Source: Sphingobacterium sp. UBA7855 (GTDB lineage: Bacteria > Bacteroidota > Bacteroidia > Sphingobacteriales > Sphingobacteriaceae). Taken from it: a stretch of 64,000 nucleotides of DNA. The notes under the pieces were generated by a model. That model had not been told where the DNA came from, ran no database searches, and saw only the letters and a program-made list of their open reading frames with translations. Location of the stretch: contig DLST01000014.1 in the NCBI GenBank assembly GCA_002500745.1, forward strand, positions 108,751 to 172,750, in the 5' to 3' direction. Of this stretch, positions 47,256-56,694 are shown in pieces. How positions within the stretch are numbered: position 1 is the first letter of the stretch; every line of letters begins with the position of its first letter. The position numbers and the translations under genes were made by a program.

Positions 47256-48233
47256 TTATCTCCGCTGTCCCCGTTTTTTCTTTTTGCGCTTCCTTTTTCT
47301 TTCTTCTTCATCAGTGACCGTACTCTGTCCGCCAAATTCCTGAACGGGACCAAGAAGCACATCCAAAAGTCCCGGACCATTTTTGACAAATGAGGAAAAT
47401 ATATCGCCAAGTATGGTAGACCTGTCCTGAGCAGAGTTAGAAAGCAGCCTATCTGTCCAGCCATCTTCCATTTTTGGGATAGTCCCTCTTTCCAGAAGCC
47501 TGTCAAAGGTATGAAGCCGTGCCTTCTGTTCCGCATTACCATTTTTCATGATATTCGCATATTGCAAAGTTTCTTTCAGTTCTCTATCAGAACCAAACAT
47601 CCTGTCAAAGACAGTTTCACCGCACTGCTTAAAGGCCATCTGGTCAAACTCCCCGAGCTTTTTGGAATGTTCCACATTCTTCCCCCGTGATTTGTTCTGA
47701 GGGCTCAGTTTGATACGGTTAGTAATGTCCTTTCGGCTTACAATGACCTGAATGTGCATCTGTGGGCCTTCCTTGCGCTGCCCCACTTTTCTCGTACCAT
47801 TCTTGGTCTCCTTGTCCTTGTGGCTATAGTAGCGGTAGTTTTCCAGTTTGGCGAACCATAACAAGTCTTTATTGTTTTCTATTCCGGGGCGTTTAAAATT
47901 GCGGGCATATTCATCCATGATCCGTGCCGCATATTCCTTTAATTTTTCTTTTGCACCGTCCTCACCATAAGTAGCGAGCAAGAAATCAATCTCTTTTCTG
48001 CTGGGACTGATATTGAGCAGGAAGAACTTACTGTCCTCCCTGCCCAGTTTGGCAATATTGCCATCAATCCCGATGCGCACTTCATGGGGTTTAATATCGC
48101 TCCGTCCACCATTGAACCAGCATTCCTGTTTTTTATTAACGGCTAGGCGGTTTTCTTTTTCCAGATAGGCAACAAGATCGCTAAAACTACCTTTGTTGTT
48201 TCCTGTTTCGGAATCCGTGATATTGATATACAT
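47256..48233 (-). CDS. DUF5712 mobilization relaxase (BtgB-like)
   Basis: This 325-residue protein starts MYINITDSETGNNKGSFSDL, the DUF5712 signature of Bacteroidota mobilization proteins (BtgB of B. fragilis). QMHIQVIVSRKD holds a His-x-Gln motif and resembles the metal-binding His part of relaxases; a Tyr-rich stretch (LENYRYYSHKD) precedes it. The C-terminus is very basic (KRKRKKKKRGQRR), suited to DNA binding. It would nick oriT. It follows the BfmA/BtgA gene by 5 bases. Confidence 0.88.
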   Translation of the reverse strand: MYINITDSETGNNKGSFSDLVAYLEKENRLAVNKKQECWFNGGRSDIKPHEVRIGIDGNIAKLGREDSKFFLLNISPSRKEIDFLLATYGEDGAKEKLKEYAARIMDEYARNFKRPGIENNKDLLWFAKLENYRYYSHKDKETKNGTRKVGQRKEGPQMHIQVIVSRKDITNRIKLSPQNKSRGKNVEHSKKLGEFDQMAFKQCGETVFDRMFGSDRELKETLQYANIMKNGNAEQKARLHTFDRLLERGTIPKMEDGWTDRLLSNSAQDRSTILGDIFSSFVKNGPGLLDVLLGPVQEFGGQSTVTDEEERKRKRKKKKRGQRR

Positions 48234-48238
48234 AGCGG

Positions 48239-48793
48239 CTAAAGCTTATCCAGTGCTTCCCTGACCTGTCTTGCCAGTTCCTCTTTTTTTGCGGCAGATA
48301 CTGGCCGGCCCAGTGTTTCCCGCTGGACAATATAATGTTCCAGGATCCTTCTGAAACCATCTTTTAATTCCTGCCTCTGTGTAATGCCCAGAAATATCTT
48401 TTTAAGGGCTTTATCCAGACTCCCGAGATATTCCGTATTCGCTTTCAGAAATTCAGATGCCTGCTGCTGTTCATCGGAAATCAGATCAATTAAACTGGAT
48501 TGCTGTTTGGTGACAGCGCCAAGTTCGTCCAGCATGGAATACAGGGGAACCAATAGGTCGGTCTCCTGTTTTCGGATAAAGGAAAGTATACGGCTTACCC
48601 CGCTGGAGAGTTCTTTTTTCAGCACCTCATCATTCTGGTCAGCAGGATCTTTCTTGCTCCTGTAAAAATAATCGACCATCTCCATTACCAATTGCCGCTT
48701 GGTCCTGCCCAGTTTACGGGAGAGCAGTGCCAGACGGCTATCCACTTCTACCGGGAAGCGGACTGACCGTGTGTTTTCATCCTGTTTAGCCAT
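48239..48793 (-). CDS. BfmA/BtgA-family mobilization accessory protein
   Basis: About 184 residues from MAKQDENTRSVRFPVEVDSR. A ribbon-helix-helix-like N-terminus (SVRFPVEVDSRLALLSRKLG) probably binds oriT DNA, and a long helical/coiled-coil region (about 70-150) follows. The family acts with the relaxase in Bacteroidota mobilizable elements. I use the ATG at 48793; the longer frame extends into the overlapping upstream gene without similarity. Overlap with the upstream gene is 8 bases. Confidence 0.85.
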   Translation of the reverse strand: MAKQDENTRSVRFPVEVDSRLALLSRKLGRTKRQLVMEMVDYFYRSKKDPADQNDEVLKKELSSGVSRILSFIRKQETDLLVPLYSMLDELGAVTKQQSSLIDLISDEQQQASEFLKANTEYLGSLDKALKKIFLGITQRQELKDGFRRILEHYIVQRETLGRPVSAAKKEELARQVREALDKL

Positions 48794-49109
48794 TACGATC
48801 GGAATTATTGTCGATGATAAACCGGAACCTGCTGTCCTTTGTCGGATGCCAGGAAGGAATGTAATCCACATATCCATAAAGGATGAGATCGGAAAGGCAT
48901 TTATGATAGGTCGCAATGGACTTTATATGGGAAAAATGCATCAGCTTTTTACGGCTGGAATGAAAGAAATCCCAGGGACGTTCTTTCTGGTGATAATAGA
49001 ACATTGCCAGGAGCAGTCCGATATGCGATGGAAGCAATCTGCTATCTTTCGCAGTTTGTTCCAAATATGAGCTGAAGTAATGATCCTGCATACTGTTATC
49101 CATTGCCAT
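48786..49109 (-). CDS. Conserved hypothetical protein of the mobilization module
   Basis: This 107-residue basic/hydrophobic protein (HYFSSYLEQTAKDSRLLPSH, SSRKKLMHFSHIKSIATYHK) looks winged-helix-like, with an HTH-type segment HIKSIATYHKCLSDLILYGY. It overlaps the BfmA/BtgA start by 8 bases and the excisionase-like gene by 14, so it is part of one operon. A DNA-binding or replication-initiation role is plausible but not shown. Confidence 0.7.
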   Translation of the reverse strand: MAMDNSMQDHYFSSYLEQTAKDSRLLPSHIGLLLAMFYYHQKERPWDFFHSSRKKLMHFSHIKSIATYHKCLSDLILYGYVDYIPSWHPTKDSRFRFIIDNNSDRNG

Positions 49110-49374
49110 TACCGCCTTCCATCATTTTATCGACATCGCTGCTGCGATAGTACATACTGCCCCCGATCTTTTTAAAGGAGAGGATGCCTGTTACCCGCAA
49201 GTTCTGCAAGGTTCCGGGAGAAATGTCCAATTTCTTTCTGACTTCCCTGCTTCGGAGCCATTCCTTGTCTCCGCTGTTCCCCGAGTTTTCTCGTTGTAGG
49301 ACTTGTGTGATCTCTTCTAACAGTTCTTTTTTGAACTGCTGTAAGTCTTCTTTTGTCAGGATGTTAAATACCAT
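49096..49374 (-). CDS. Excisionase-type helix-turn-helix protein
   Basis: This 92-residue protein has a coiled N-terminal helix (about 8-30) and a MerR/HTH_17-type domain: WLRSREVRKKLDISPGTLQN then LRVTGILSFKKIGGSMYYRS. Proteins of this type in Bacteroidota ICEs and IMEs act as excision or transfer regulators. It is the first gene of the mobilization operon, overlapping the next gene by 14 bases. No integrase is found next to it. Confidence 0.8.
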   Translation of the reverse strand: MVFNILTKEDLQQFKKELLEEITQVLQRENSGNSGDKEWLRSREVRKKLDISPGTLQNLRVTGILSFKKIGGSMYYRSSDVDKMMEGGNGNG

Positions 49375-49458
49375 AGCATACCAATTTTGTGAATAATATG
49401 GGCGTGGCTTCTCTGCCTTGCTGCTAGCACAAAATTGGATGCCGAAGGAGCAATATGG

Positions 49459-49483
49459 ATGACCATTGGACTCCGTTGGTCAT
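49459..49483. repeat. Short inverted repeat upstream of the HTH gene
   Basis: ATGACCA and TGGTCAT flank an 11-base loop 85-109 bases upstream of the excisionase-like start, in the 49375-49514 gap. It is a possible operator. Confidence 0.4.
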
Positions 49484-49514
49484 GTTCAACATTCGAACAG
49501 GATAGCTATTATGC

Positions 49515-50261
49515 CTATTTGATGGGGATTATCTGGAACGGTTTTTTGTCATCGGGGATTTTGACGCCTTTCATGGAATCTTTTGGATCTTTCTGTACAA
49601 AATAATTCCGGACGGTATTGACCGGTATATCCCTGCCATTGTAGACGAAATATTTCGATATCATTTTGTAATAAGGGCTTTCGTGGTCGCTAACCAGTAA
49701 CTTTCTCCCACTGGGAAGCGTCAGGTTTTTCATCTGTTGGAGCAGGTCGATAAAAGTGGAAAGATGCTCGTCCTGTACCATCGGTTTGACGGATACCTCG
49801 TATTTTTCAAGATCGGCCAGTTTGTTTCTCAGAATTTCGAGTTCTGACTGCAATCCCGAGATCTGTTCATCCTTTTCCTTAATCAGCAGATCATTTGGCC
49901 TTATGTTCCATTTGTCTCGTGGAGCGAGAAAATCCAAAAATTCATTCAGTTTTCTGATGTTAGAAATATGGAGGGAATGCTTTGAGGAGAATGGATCCTG
50001 TCCCTTAAAATAATCAATCCTATCGGAAACAATATGCCACACATGGGAAAAGAAATCTTTTTCCGAGCGGTTTCCGCCGGAAAGGTAATAATCCAGATGG
50101 TACTGATAATAATCTTGAAATACATTCTCTTCCAGATCATAGACCTTCAAAAGAAAATGATTGTCTTCATACCCTATTTTGAGGCCCAAAATGTTTCCTA
50201 GTTCAAAAGCGTGCGGATTTAAGTCAAATGCTTTTCTTGCTTTAAAGTAAGTTGCTGTCAT
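49515..50261 (-). CDS. Hypothetical protein with coiled coil
   Basis: This 248-residue soluble protein has a charged coiled coil around residues 128-152 (KEKDEQISGLQSELEILRNK). It is flanked by an N-terminal Tyr-rich region (FQDYYQYHLDYYLSGG) and a C-terminal segment (GRKLLVSDHESPYYKMISKY). RteC-like regulators in mobile elements look similar in layout, but I find no convincing match. It probably belongs to the mobile module. Confidence 0.65.
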   Translation of the reverse strand: MTATYFKARKAFDLNPHAFELGNILGLKIGYEDNHFLLKVYDLEENVFQDYYQYHLDYYLSGGNRSEKDFFSHVWHIVSDRIDYFKGQDPFSSKHSLHISNIRKLNEFLDFLAPRDKWNIRPNDLLIKEKDEQISGLQSELEILRNKLADLEKYEVSVKPMVQDEHLSTFIDLLQQMKNLTLPSGRKLLVSDHESPYYKMISKYFVYNGRDIPVNTVRNYFVQKDPKDSMKGVKIPDDKKPFQIIPIK

Positions 50262-50382
50262 ATAACGAATTTAATAAAATCATCACAATGGATGTGAATC
50301 AATTTTTTGGATATGAATATTATTATTTGAGGTTACTCAACTAATAGTGAACAATGATTAAATTTGGTAAACTTCCAATATT

Positions 50383-51078
50383 ATGCATGATTTAGATAGA
50401 TTGAAAACTTTGATCGGACTGTACCAGAAGGAGGCTAAGGACCTAAAAAAGTTTATTTCTACCTGCCTTAACGATTGGGATTATATGATAGCAGATCATT
50501 ATGCACAGAGGCTGGGGCAGGTCAATAGGGAGTTACAGATATTGCAGACAATTCTTGATCCCAACTATGGCGATAAACAGATCCTGATTAGACAGATTGC
50601 CCATTATAAAAAGAATCGCTCATTGCCGGGCCAAAAAGATTTAAGGGAGCTTTACGGACGGTGGATAAGAGACGCTGAAGAAAAATTGAAGTGGCTGAAC
50701 AACCTTACTGTCCCAGAATCTCCATTTTCAAAGACTTTGGAGGAAATACTGGAAAAATTGACGCGAAAGGAAGTTCGCAAAGTCGTACTGATGCTCAATA
50801 GTGAACATGATCTTGGGATCATAATTACCAGAGGGAGAAAGTTAATGCTACGTATTCCTAAAATAAAAACTCTAAGAAGCAAATCTGCGATCTGGGATTA
50901 TCAGATAGATCTACTAGAGAAAGTGGGTTTCCAATGGGACTCAAAAGAAACGTTGTTGTCTCTGGAATTGGAACCTAACAACTCAACCAAACCGGTTATG
51001 GAATACCTGTCAAGGATTGTGTTCAAAGTTTTCACGTTTGAGGAGATGAAAGGAAAAAGCTATATCAGTTATTGCTAA
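50383..51078 (+). CDS. Hypothetical helical protein
   Basis: This 231-residue protein's first 100 residues are mostly helical and coiled-coil-like (LDRLKTLIGLYQKEAKDLKK, ADHYAQRLGQVNRELQILQT). The rest is mixed with basic patches (ITRGRKLMLRIPKIKTLRSK). There is no signal peptide and no recognised family. It stands alone, divergent from the 49515 gene and upstream of the structured region at 51183. Confidence 0.6.
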   Translation: MHDLDRLKTLIGLYQKEAKDLKKFISTCLNDWDYMIADHYAQRLGQVNRELQILQTILDPNYGDKQILIRQIAHYKKNRSLPGQKDLRELYGRWIRDAEEKLKWLNNLTVPESPFSKTLEEILEKLTRKEVRKVVLMLNSEHDLGIIITRGRKLMLRIPKIKTLRSKSAIWDYQIDLLEKVGFQWDSKETLLSLELEPNNSTKPVMEYLSRIVFKVFTFEEMKGKSYISYC

Positions 51079-51182
51079 AAGACTGCTTATATTCAGATAG
51101 CCAGATATATATTTATCTATATTGCTAGCACATTGGATATATAGCCTATGGATTTGTTTGCCTAGCGTATACAATCATTCTA

Positions 51183-51333
51183 AGTATACTGTCCGGTATA
51201 CTAAAAAGAGACTTAATGCTATCATTAAGCGAAGAGAGTATCCCCGGAGGATACTCTAAACCCCATTTGCAGGACATGGGGCAAGAAAAGTAGGGCTCTG
51301 CCCAACTTCTGCTTGCTCCGATGTCTTGTCCTG
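51183..51333. other. Cluster of five hairpins, candidate transfer origin or structured RNA
   Basis: Five stems follow each other: AGTATAC/GTATACT (51183-51202), CTTAATG/CATTAAG (51212-51229), AGAGTATCC/GGATACTCT (51235-51257), CCCCAT/ATGGGG (51261-51281), AAGTaGGGC/GCCCaACTT (51288-51308). An outer imperfect pairing of 51270-51285 with 51312-51333 would enclose the last one. The 51079-51700 gap otherwise holds only the relic at 51340-51486. Confidence 0.6.
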
Positions 51334-51339
51334 GCATAG

Positions 51340-51486
51340 GTTTACAGATGGTCTAATACGGTTCTTACTTTACAGGAAAAATTTAGACTGAAGAGATTAA
51401 ACCAGGTTCAGAAGAATATCCACAATCTAAATCTTAGTAAACAGGAATTTGAGAAGCTTATACAGCGCTGTCTACCCCAAACTTAA
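51340..51486 (+). pseudogene. Possible gene relic without start codon
   Basis: An open frame of 48 codons reads through residues such as FRLKRLNQVQKNIHNLNLSK and EFEKLIQRCLPQT before a TAA. It is entered from a stop (TAG at 51337) and has no ATG, GTG or TTG start. The composition is protein-like, so it may be the tail of a lost gene. Confidence 0.35.
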
Positions 51487-51700
51487 AAATGTGTTGTACA
51501 GAAAATTTTGGTTTACAAAACTATATATACGCCTTTTAATGTGTTTATTCTATTAATTTTTTTAACTTCGCGAAATATTATTAAAAGCTAAAAATAGCTA
51601 ATTTGATTTTTTTGTTTGTAGTGGTGATTCAATTATGGATGAAATTACCGATTTATTAGGAATAGTATTGATTTAAGGGAGAACAAATTTTATATTTCAA

Positions 51701-53164
51701 ATGAATAAAATCTGTTTTATAGAAAGTTTTTGCGAAATATATTTTCCTCTTGTTAACTCAGTGTTATTTTTTGGTAGTTCGCTTAAACATAAAGGTATCT
51801 CAAATGATTTAGATCTGTTACTAATAGATGAAAATATTCAATATGTTTCAAGGCAGACTATATTCTATAGAGAGAAGTATGTAAGTGTTATTAAACTACC
51901 ATACTACCAATTAATTAGTATTCTTTCGGAGGACTATGAAGACGGGATATTGAGAAACATATTTGAATCGGGCTATATTGTTAAAGACAGTAATCGAATG
52001 TTAACCATTTCTAAAAATTTAATAAAGAACCATTATCCGGAACGAGATCAGTTGATCAGAAAAGAGACGTTAAATTGTATAAACAAAATACAAGACCTGC
52101 GCATTGGGTTAGAAAACGAACATAGATCAAAATTTGAAAAATATATTATTCTTAACGAATTAATTTCGAATTTAATGAAGTTCATGGCATTAAATGATGG
52201 TAAACTTCATTTGAAAGACGGAAAGCACCTTGTAAGGTACCTCGAGAAATTTCATCCTTTTCACTGCAAAATATTAAATGACTATACAGAGAAAATAATA
52301 GGTCCCTTAACCGAATCAAATATTAATGAATTTGGCAATGTTTTAAATATTTTTGGTATACCAATAGTAAATTCATATAGTAACGAAAATATAGAATCAA
52401 TATACTTTCTAGGTGAAACAATAACACTTTTTATAGAGAATTTTCATGATTTTAATCAGGCTGTAGAATTATATTGGGTACTAGTACAAAAATACAGACC
52501 TGACAAAATCTATTTTTATAATATTGGGATTAATTATATCGAAAATGAAGGCACATATTTCGTCGTAAGCGGTCTAAAAGAAGCTGATATCAATTCAATC
52601 CGAGCTGGTATTTTAAAACAATTTCATCAATATAAAGTCTATTTTCCCTACAACCCACTTTTGGCTAAAAATGTAATTAAATCAGGTGGGCGAGGCAATT
52701 TAGAAATCTTTGAAAAAGTATTTGAAACCTTTCAACATGAAGTGATCCATCTAACTGAGGTGTATTGCGAGGAGCATATTCTGTTGATCTGCGATTTTTT
52801 GGAGAATTTTGAACACCTAAGCGTTAAAATTCAAGACTTTTTAATAAATAAACGTCTTGAATTAGAGCTTTCGGGAGATCCCTTAGCTTTAAATGTGAAA
52901 AAAAAGCAAATAGAATTAGATCTGCGAAATCATATAGAAAATTATTTAAGAAAATATGATTTAAAAGTACTGCATAACCGAGATCGAAAAAAACTCTTTT
53001 CTGAGGGTCAATTAGAAGCAATCTTGAAAATTGACGATATTTTTCTGCTGCAATTTATAGATAGAATTTTTTCTTTACGTTTTATAAAAGAAAATGAGAA
53101 GATAGTCTTCTTTTTATTCTATGAAACACTAACAAGGAAATCAACCTCTGCTTATACTATCTAA
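51701..53164 (+). CDS. Nucleotidyltransferase-like protein of the export operon
   Basis: This 487-residue protein's N-terminus reads VLFFGSSLKHKGISNDLDLL (GSS at 25-27, DLD at 36-38), the GS...DxD active-site pattern of minimal nucleotidyltransferases. The third Asp is not obvious. The remaining ~400 residues are helical and unrecognised, Lys/Ile-rich, with no membrane helix. It is first in the seven-gene operon, 13 bases before the exporter gene. Transfer of a nucleotide to RNA, protein or a small molecule is inferred only. Confidence 0.7.
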   Translation: MNKICFIESFCEIYFPLVNSVLFFGSSLKHKGISNDLDLLLIDENIQYVSRQTIFYREKYVSVIKLPYYQLISILSEDYEDGILRNIFESGYIVKDSNRMLTISKNLIKNHYPERDQLIRKETLNCINKIQDLRIGLENEHRSKFEKYIILNELISNLMKFMALNDGKLHLKDGKHLVRYLEKFHPFHCKILNDYTEKIIGPLTESNINEFGNVLNIFGIPIVNSYSNENIESIYFLGETITLFIENFHDFNQAVELYWVLVQKYRPDKIYFYNIGINYIENEGTYFVVSGLKEADINSIRAGILKQFHQYKVYFPYNPLLAKNVIKSGGRGNLEIFEKVFETFQHEVIHLTEVYCEEHILLICDFLENFEHLSVKIQDFLINKRLELELSGDPLALNVKKKQIELDLRNHIENYLRKYDLKVLHNRDRKKLFSEGQLEAILKIDDIFLLQFIDRIFSLRFIKENEKIVFFLFYETLTRKSTSAYTI

Positions 53165-53177
53165 CACTTACAATCTT

Positions 53178-55385
53178 ATGTTTAATAGTTTCCCCCATTT
53201 CAATCAACTGGACGCAAAAGACTGTGGTCCGGCCTGTATACAGATCGTTGCAAGACATTATGGAAAATTTTTCGACTTGGATTATTTAAGAGAAATAACT
53301 AATGTCAGTAAAGAAGGAACTTCAGTATATAATTTATGTGAATCGTCTGAGGCAATAGGGCTCAAATCCATGCCAATTCGGACTTCATTTACGAATTTTA
53401 GAGAAAAAGTTCCATTACCTTGTATAATTCATTGGCGTGGCTATCATTACATTGTCGTCTATAAAATTACAAAGAATTATGTTTATGTTTCTGATCCTGC
53501 AATTGGATTGATGAAATATACCATTCGAGAATTTGTAAAAGGATGGTTAAAAAAGGATGATAAATCCAAACAGTTTAAAACAGGAATATTAATTGCTTTA
53601 GAGCCGACTGATGCTTTCAATGATGTTAAAGCGTCAAGGGAAACACCTAGTTTTATATATATATTTAACTATCTAATACTTCAGCTTTCCCCTTATAAGA
53701 GACAGTGTCTTCAATTGTTATTTGTAATATTTTTAATTACAATAATACGTTCTGTTTTTCCTATCATTACTCAATCTATAGTTGACACAGGTATCGTTGC
53801 CAAAGATCTCAACTTTATTACTCTGCTTTCAGCTGCGACCGTCATACTTGTTATAAGTTCAAGCATAGGTACTTGGATAAGCCAATCTTTGAATATGCAT
53901 ATTGCCGCAAGGATTAAGATTTCACTATTATCCAATTATATTTTGAAATTATTCAAATTACCGGTTACATTTTTTGAAAATAAATTAGTTGGAGATGTTT
54001 TACAGCGATCTATGGATTATGAAAGACTCCAAAATTTTATAATGAATTCCGCTTTTGGAATAATTCTTTCATTGCTCAATATTATAGTGTTCGGATCGAT
54101 ACTATATTTCTATACTCCCAGCTTGAGTATAATTTTTCTATTTGGGTCAATACTTTATATTTTGTGGACATTTCTATTCTGGAATGTGAGAAAAAAAATG
54201 GATATAAGATATTTTGATTTGTTAGCAAAGAATAATAGTCATTGGATAGAGACTTTGACAAATATCCAAGATATAAAACTAAACAATTACGAAAAAGGTA
54301 AAAGATGGAAATGGGAAAAATTACAAATTAAGCTTTATGAAACTAATATTAAGCTTTTAAATGTTAGCCAAATTGAAAAAATAGGTGGTGATTTAATTAA
54401 TACATTAAAAGATGTTATACTGACATATTTTACAGCATACCTCGTTATAACAGGAGAAATGACAATAGGTATGATGGTCGCAATTCAATTTATCCTTGGT
54501 CAGTTACGAGCTCCCCTTGCTGAAGTCATCCAATTTATTACATCTTATCAATCTGCTTATATAAGTTTCATAAGGATGAATGAGGTAAACCAAATCCGAG
54601 AAGAACAGGATCCAGAAATTCTAAATAATTTATTTTTTCCATTAAATAAGGAGCTTATCGTAAACAATTTAAGCTATCGGTATACAGGTCAAAATTCGCC
54701 CGTTCTCCTAAATCTATCATTTGTTGTTCCAGAGGGAAAGTTTACTGCAATAGTGGGTGAAAGTGGAAGTGGAAAATCTACGCTACTCAAAATTCTAACA
54801 CGACTATATGAGCCATCTGCGGGAGAATATCTTTTAGGAAAGGCTAATATTAGCAATGTAAGTCTAAAGTTATGGCGAGACAATATTGGTGTAGTGAGTC
54901 AAGAATGTAGCATGTTTAATGACAGTATCCGTAACAATATAATATTAGACCTAGAGTTTGATAATGATAAGTTCTATAAAGCCGTTTCTTGTTCCAATAT
55001 TTTACCTGATGTGGAAAGAATGCCGAAAGGTTTTAACACAATGATTGGGGAAAATGGAAAAGGTTTGAGCCAAGGACAAAAACAGCGAATTATGATTGCA
55101 AGAGCTCTGTATAGAGAGCCCGATTACCTTTTCTTTGACGAAGCTACCAACGGACTGGACTCCATTAACGAAGTTAAGGTTCTTTCAAATATAAACCAAT
55201 TCTATCCTGGAAAGACCATAATAATAGTTGCTCACCGGTTGTCGACTATCAAGTCGGCTGATCAAATTATTGTTTTGAATAAAGGGACTATAGTGGAAAT
55301 AGGTAAACACGAAATCCTGTTAAATAATAAGAGATATTATTCTCAATTATATAATACACAGATGCATAATTTTTATGAAAAGTAA
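53178..55385 (+). CDS. Peptidase-containing ABC exporter (PCAT, C39 peptidase)
   Basis: This 735-residue protein combines processing and export. The N-terminal C39 peptidase (about 1-130) has Gln10, Cys16 in LDAKDCGPAC, His in WRGYHYIVVYK and Asp in SDPAIG. It cuts after a Gly-Gly leader. The transmembrane domain (about 165-450) has about six helices. The nucleotide-binding domain has Walker A VGESGSGKSTLLKIL, signature LSQGQKQRIMIARAL, Walker B DYLFFDEATNGLD and H-loop AHRLST. It works in the inner membrane and overlaps the HlyD gene by 11 bases. Confidence 0.95.
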   Translation: MFNSFPHFNQLDAKDCGPACIQIVARHYGKFFDLDYLREITNVSKEGTSVYNLCESSEAIGLKSMPIRTSFTNFREKVPLPCIIHWRGYHYIVVYKITKNYVYVSDPAIGLMKYTIREFVKGWLKKDDKSKQFKTGILIALEPTDAFNDVKASRETPSFIYIFNYLILQLSPYKRQCLQLLFVIFLITIIRSVFPIITQSIVDTGIVAKDLNFITLLSAATVILVISSSIGTWISQSLNMHIAARIKISLLSNYILKLFKLPVTFFENKLVGDVLQRSMDYERLQNFIMNSAFGIILSLLNIIVFGSILYFYTPSLSIIFLFGSILYILWTFLFWNVRKKMDIRYFDLLAKNNSHWIETLTNIQDIKLNNYEKGKRWKWEKLQIKLYETNIKLLNVSQIEKIGGDLINTLKDVILTYFTAYLVITGEMTIGMMVAIQFILGQLRAPLAEVIQFITSYQSAYISFIRMNEVNQIREEQDPEILNNLFFPLNKELIVNNLSYRYTGQNSPVLLNLSFVVPEGKFTAIVGESGSGKSTLLKILTRLYEPSAGEYLLGKANISNVSLKLWRDNIGVVSQECSMFNDSIRNNIILDLEFDNDKFYKAVSCSNILPDVERMPKGFNTMIGENGKGLSQGQKQRIMIARALYREPDYLFFDEATNGLDSINEVKVLSNINQFYPGKTIIIVAHRLSTIKSADQIIVLNKGTIVEIGKHEILLNNKRYYSQLYNTQMHNFYEK

Positions 55386-56694
55386 TACTGGACACTCCGA
55401 AGAATTTAGGCATATTTTAGGAAAATTTCCCAAGAAGACAAATCGTATTTTAGCGGTTATACTTTCTTTTATTGTTGTAATATTGGCTATCCTGCTATGG
55501 GTAATTAGATCTCCTGAAATTTTAATGGCGAAGGTACAGGTATCTGCTGAAAAAGCCCCCATAATTATAATTTCTGAAAATGAAGGACGGATACAACTTT
55601 TAAATTTTCCGCAAAAAAAACTAGTTAGCAAAGGAAGGGATTTGGCTATTATTGAGAACGGTGGTGACTATATAGAAATTCTTAGACTTAGGGATTCATT
55701 ACTAAAATACCAAAAAGAAATTTTTGATTTGAAATATTCAACACTTGATTTTGCTTTAGGCTATAATTTAGGAGAAGTCCAGTCACAATATTTTGAGTTT
55801 ATAAATACTTTATTTGATCTTGAAAATATTCAAAACCAAAACGAATATGATATAAAAGTAAGTTTACTTGAAAAACAAATTAAAGAATCAAAGAATTATG
55901 TAGCAGGTTTGGGAGGACTTTCTAAGATTAAAAAGAGACAAATAAATATTATTAGGGAAAAATTAGATGACGATTCAGTCCTTTATACCAAAAGTATGGT
56001 GTTGAAAGAAGACTACCAAAATGTAATGATAAGCTACTTAAAAGAGAACGAAAATTTTGAAAGAGTGCTACTTGACAGTATTCAAACCATAAAATCAATA
56101 GCAGGGCATCATAGCGATATAGCTTTATTTTCTAAACAGAAAGCCAATGCTAATTCTGTTGCACAAAGAAAGGTTCTAAACTCCTATTTGAAACTATTGT
56201 CAATTATTAAAGATTGGGAGAGAAAATATGTTATTAAATCACCAATTGAAGGAGAGATCGATATGATTGGATTTGTTTCATCCAGCCAATTTATTAAAAG
56301 AGGTGACCCTCTATTTTCAGTACTGCCTAGAGATAATAAAATCATAGCATATATCCAGGTTCCTAGTAACGGGGCGGGGAAATTGGAAGTTGGACAAAAT
56401 GTTCAGATAAAATTAGATGCTTTTCCATTTCCTGAGTTTGGAAAATTAGTAGGGAAGGTTGAAAACATATCATTGATACCACAAGAATCCATGTATTTTG
56501 TTAGAGTCTCTCTGCCTGAAGGAATGAAGACAGATATGGGAAAAATTATTTCATTCGGAAGTAATATGGAGGGAGAAGCGGAGATATTGACAAAGAACAG
56601 AAGGCTTATCCATAAATTTTACGATAAAATATATGGAGCTCTAACAATGAACAATAAAATTAAAGAGAAAAAAAATGAATCAAATACCCAATAA
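55375..56694 (+). CDS. HlyD-family membrane fusion protein
   Basis: This 439-residue periplasmic adaptor has an N-terminal cytoplasmic tail, one transmembrane helix (about 21-43, RILAVILSFIVVILAILLWV), a coiled-coil hairpin (about 110-260), a lipoyl/barrel part with YVIKSPIEGEIDMIGFVSSS (about 280-300) and a C-terminal beta domain. It joins the PCAT exporter to the outer-membrane channel. Its gene overlaps its neighbours on both sides (11 and 20 bases). Confidence 0.9.
   Translation: MKSNTGHSEEFRHILGKFPKKTNRILAVILSFIVVILAILLWVIRSPEILMAKVQVSAEKAPIIIISENEGRIQLLNFPQKKLVSKGRDLAIIENGGDYIEILRLRDSLLKYQKEIFDLKYSTLDFALGYNLGEVQSQYFEFINTLFDLENIQNQNEYDIKVSLLEKQIKESKNYVAGLGGLSKIKKRQINIIREKLDDDSVLYTKSMVLKEDYQNVMISYLKENENFERVLLDSIQTIKSIAGHHSDIALFSKQKANANSVAQRKVLNSYLKLLSIIKDWERKYVIKSPIEGEIDMIGFVSSSQFIKRGDPLFSVLPRDNKIIAYIQVPSNGAGKLEVGQNVQIKLDAFPFPEFGKLVGKVENISLIPQESMYFVRVSLPEGMKTDMGKIISFGSNMEGEAEILTKNRRLIHKFYDKIYGALTMNNKIKEKKNESNTQ

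Noticed and set aside
51146..51337. Minus-strand 63-codon frame over the hairpin cluster
   Set aside because: The DNA is constrained by multiple inverted repeats and the frame has no protein-like features.
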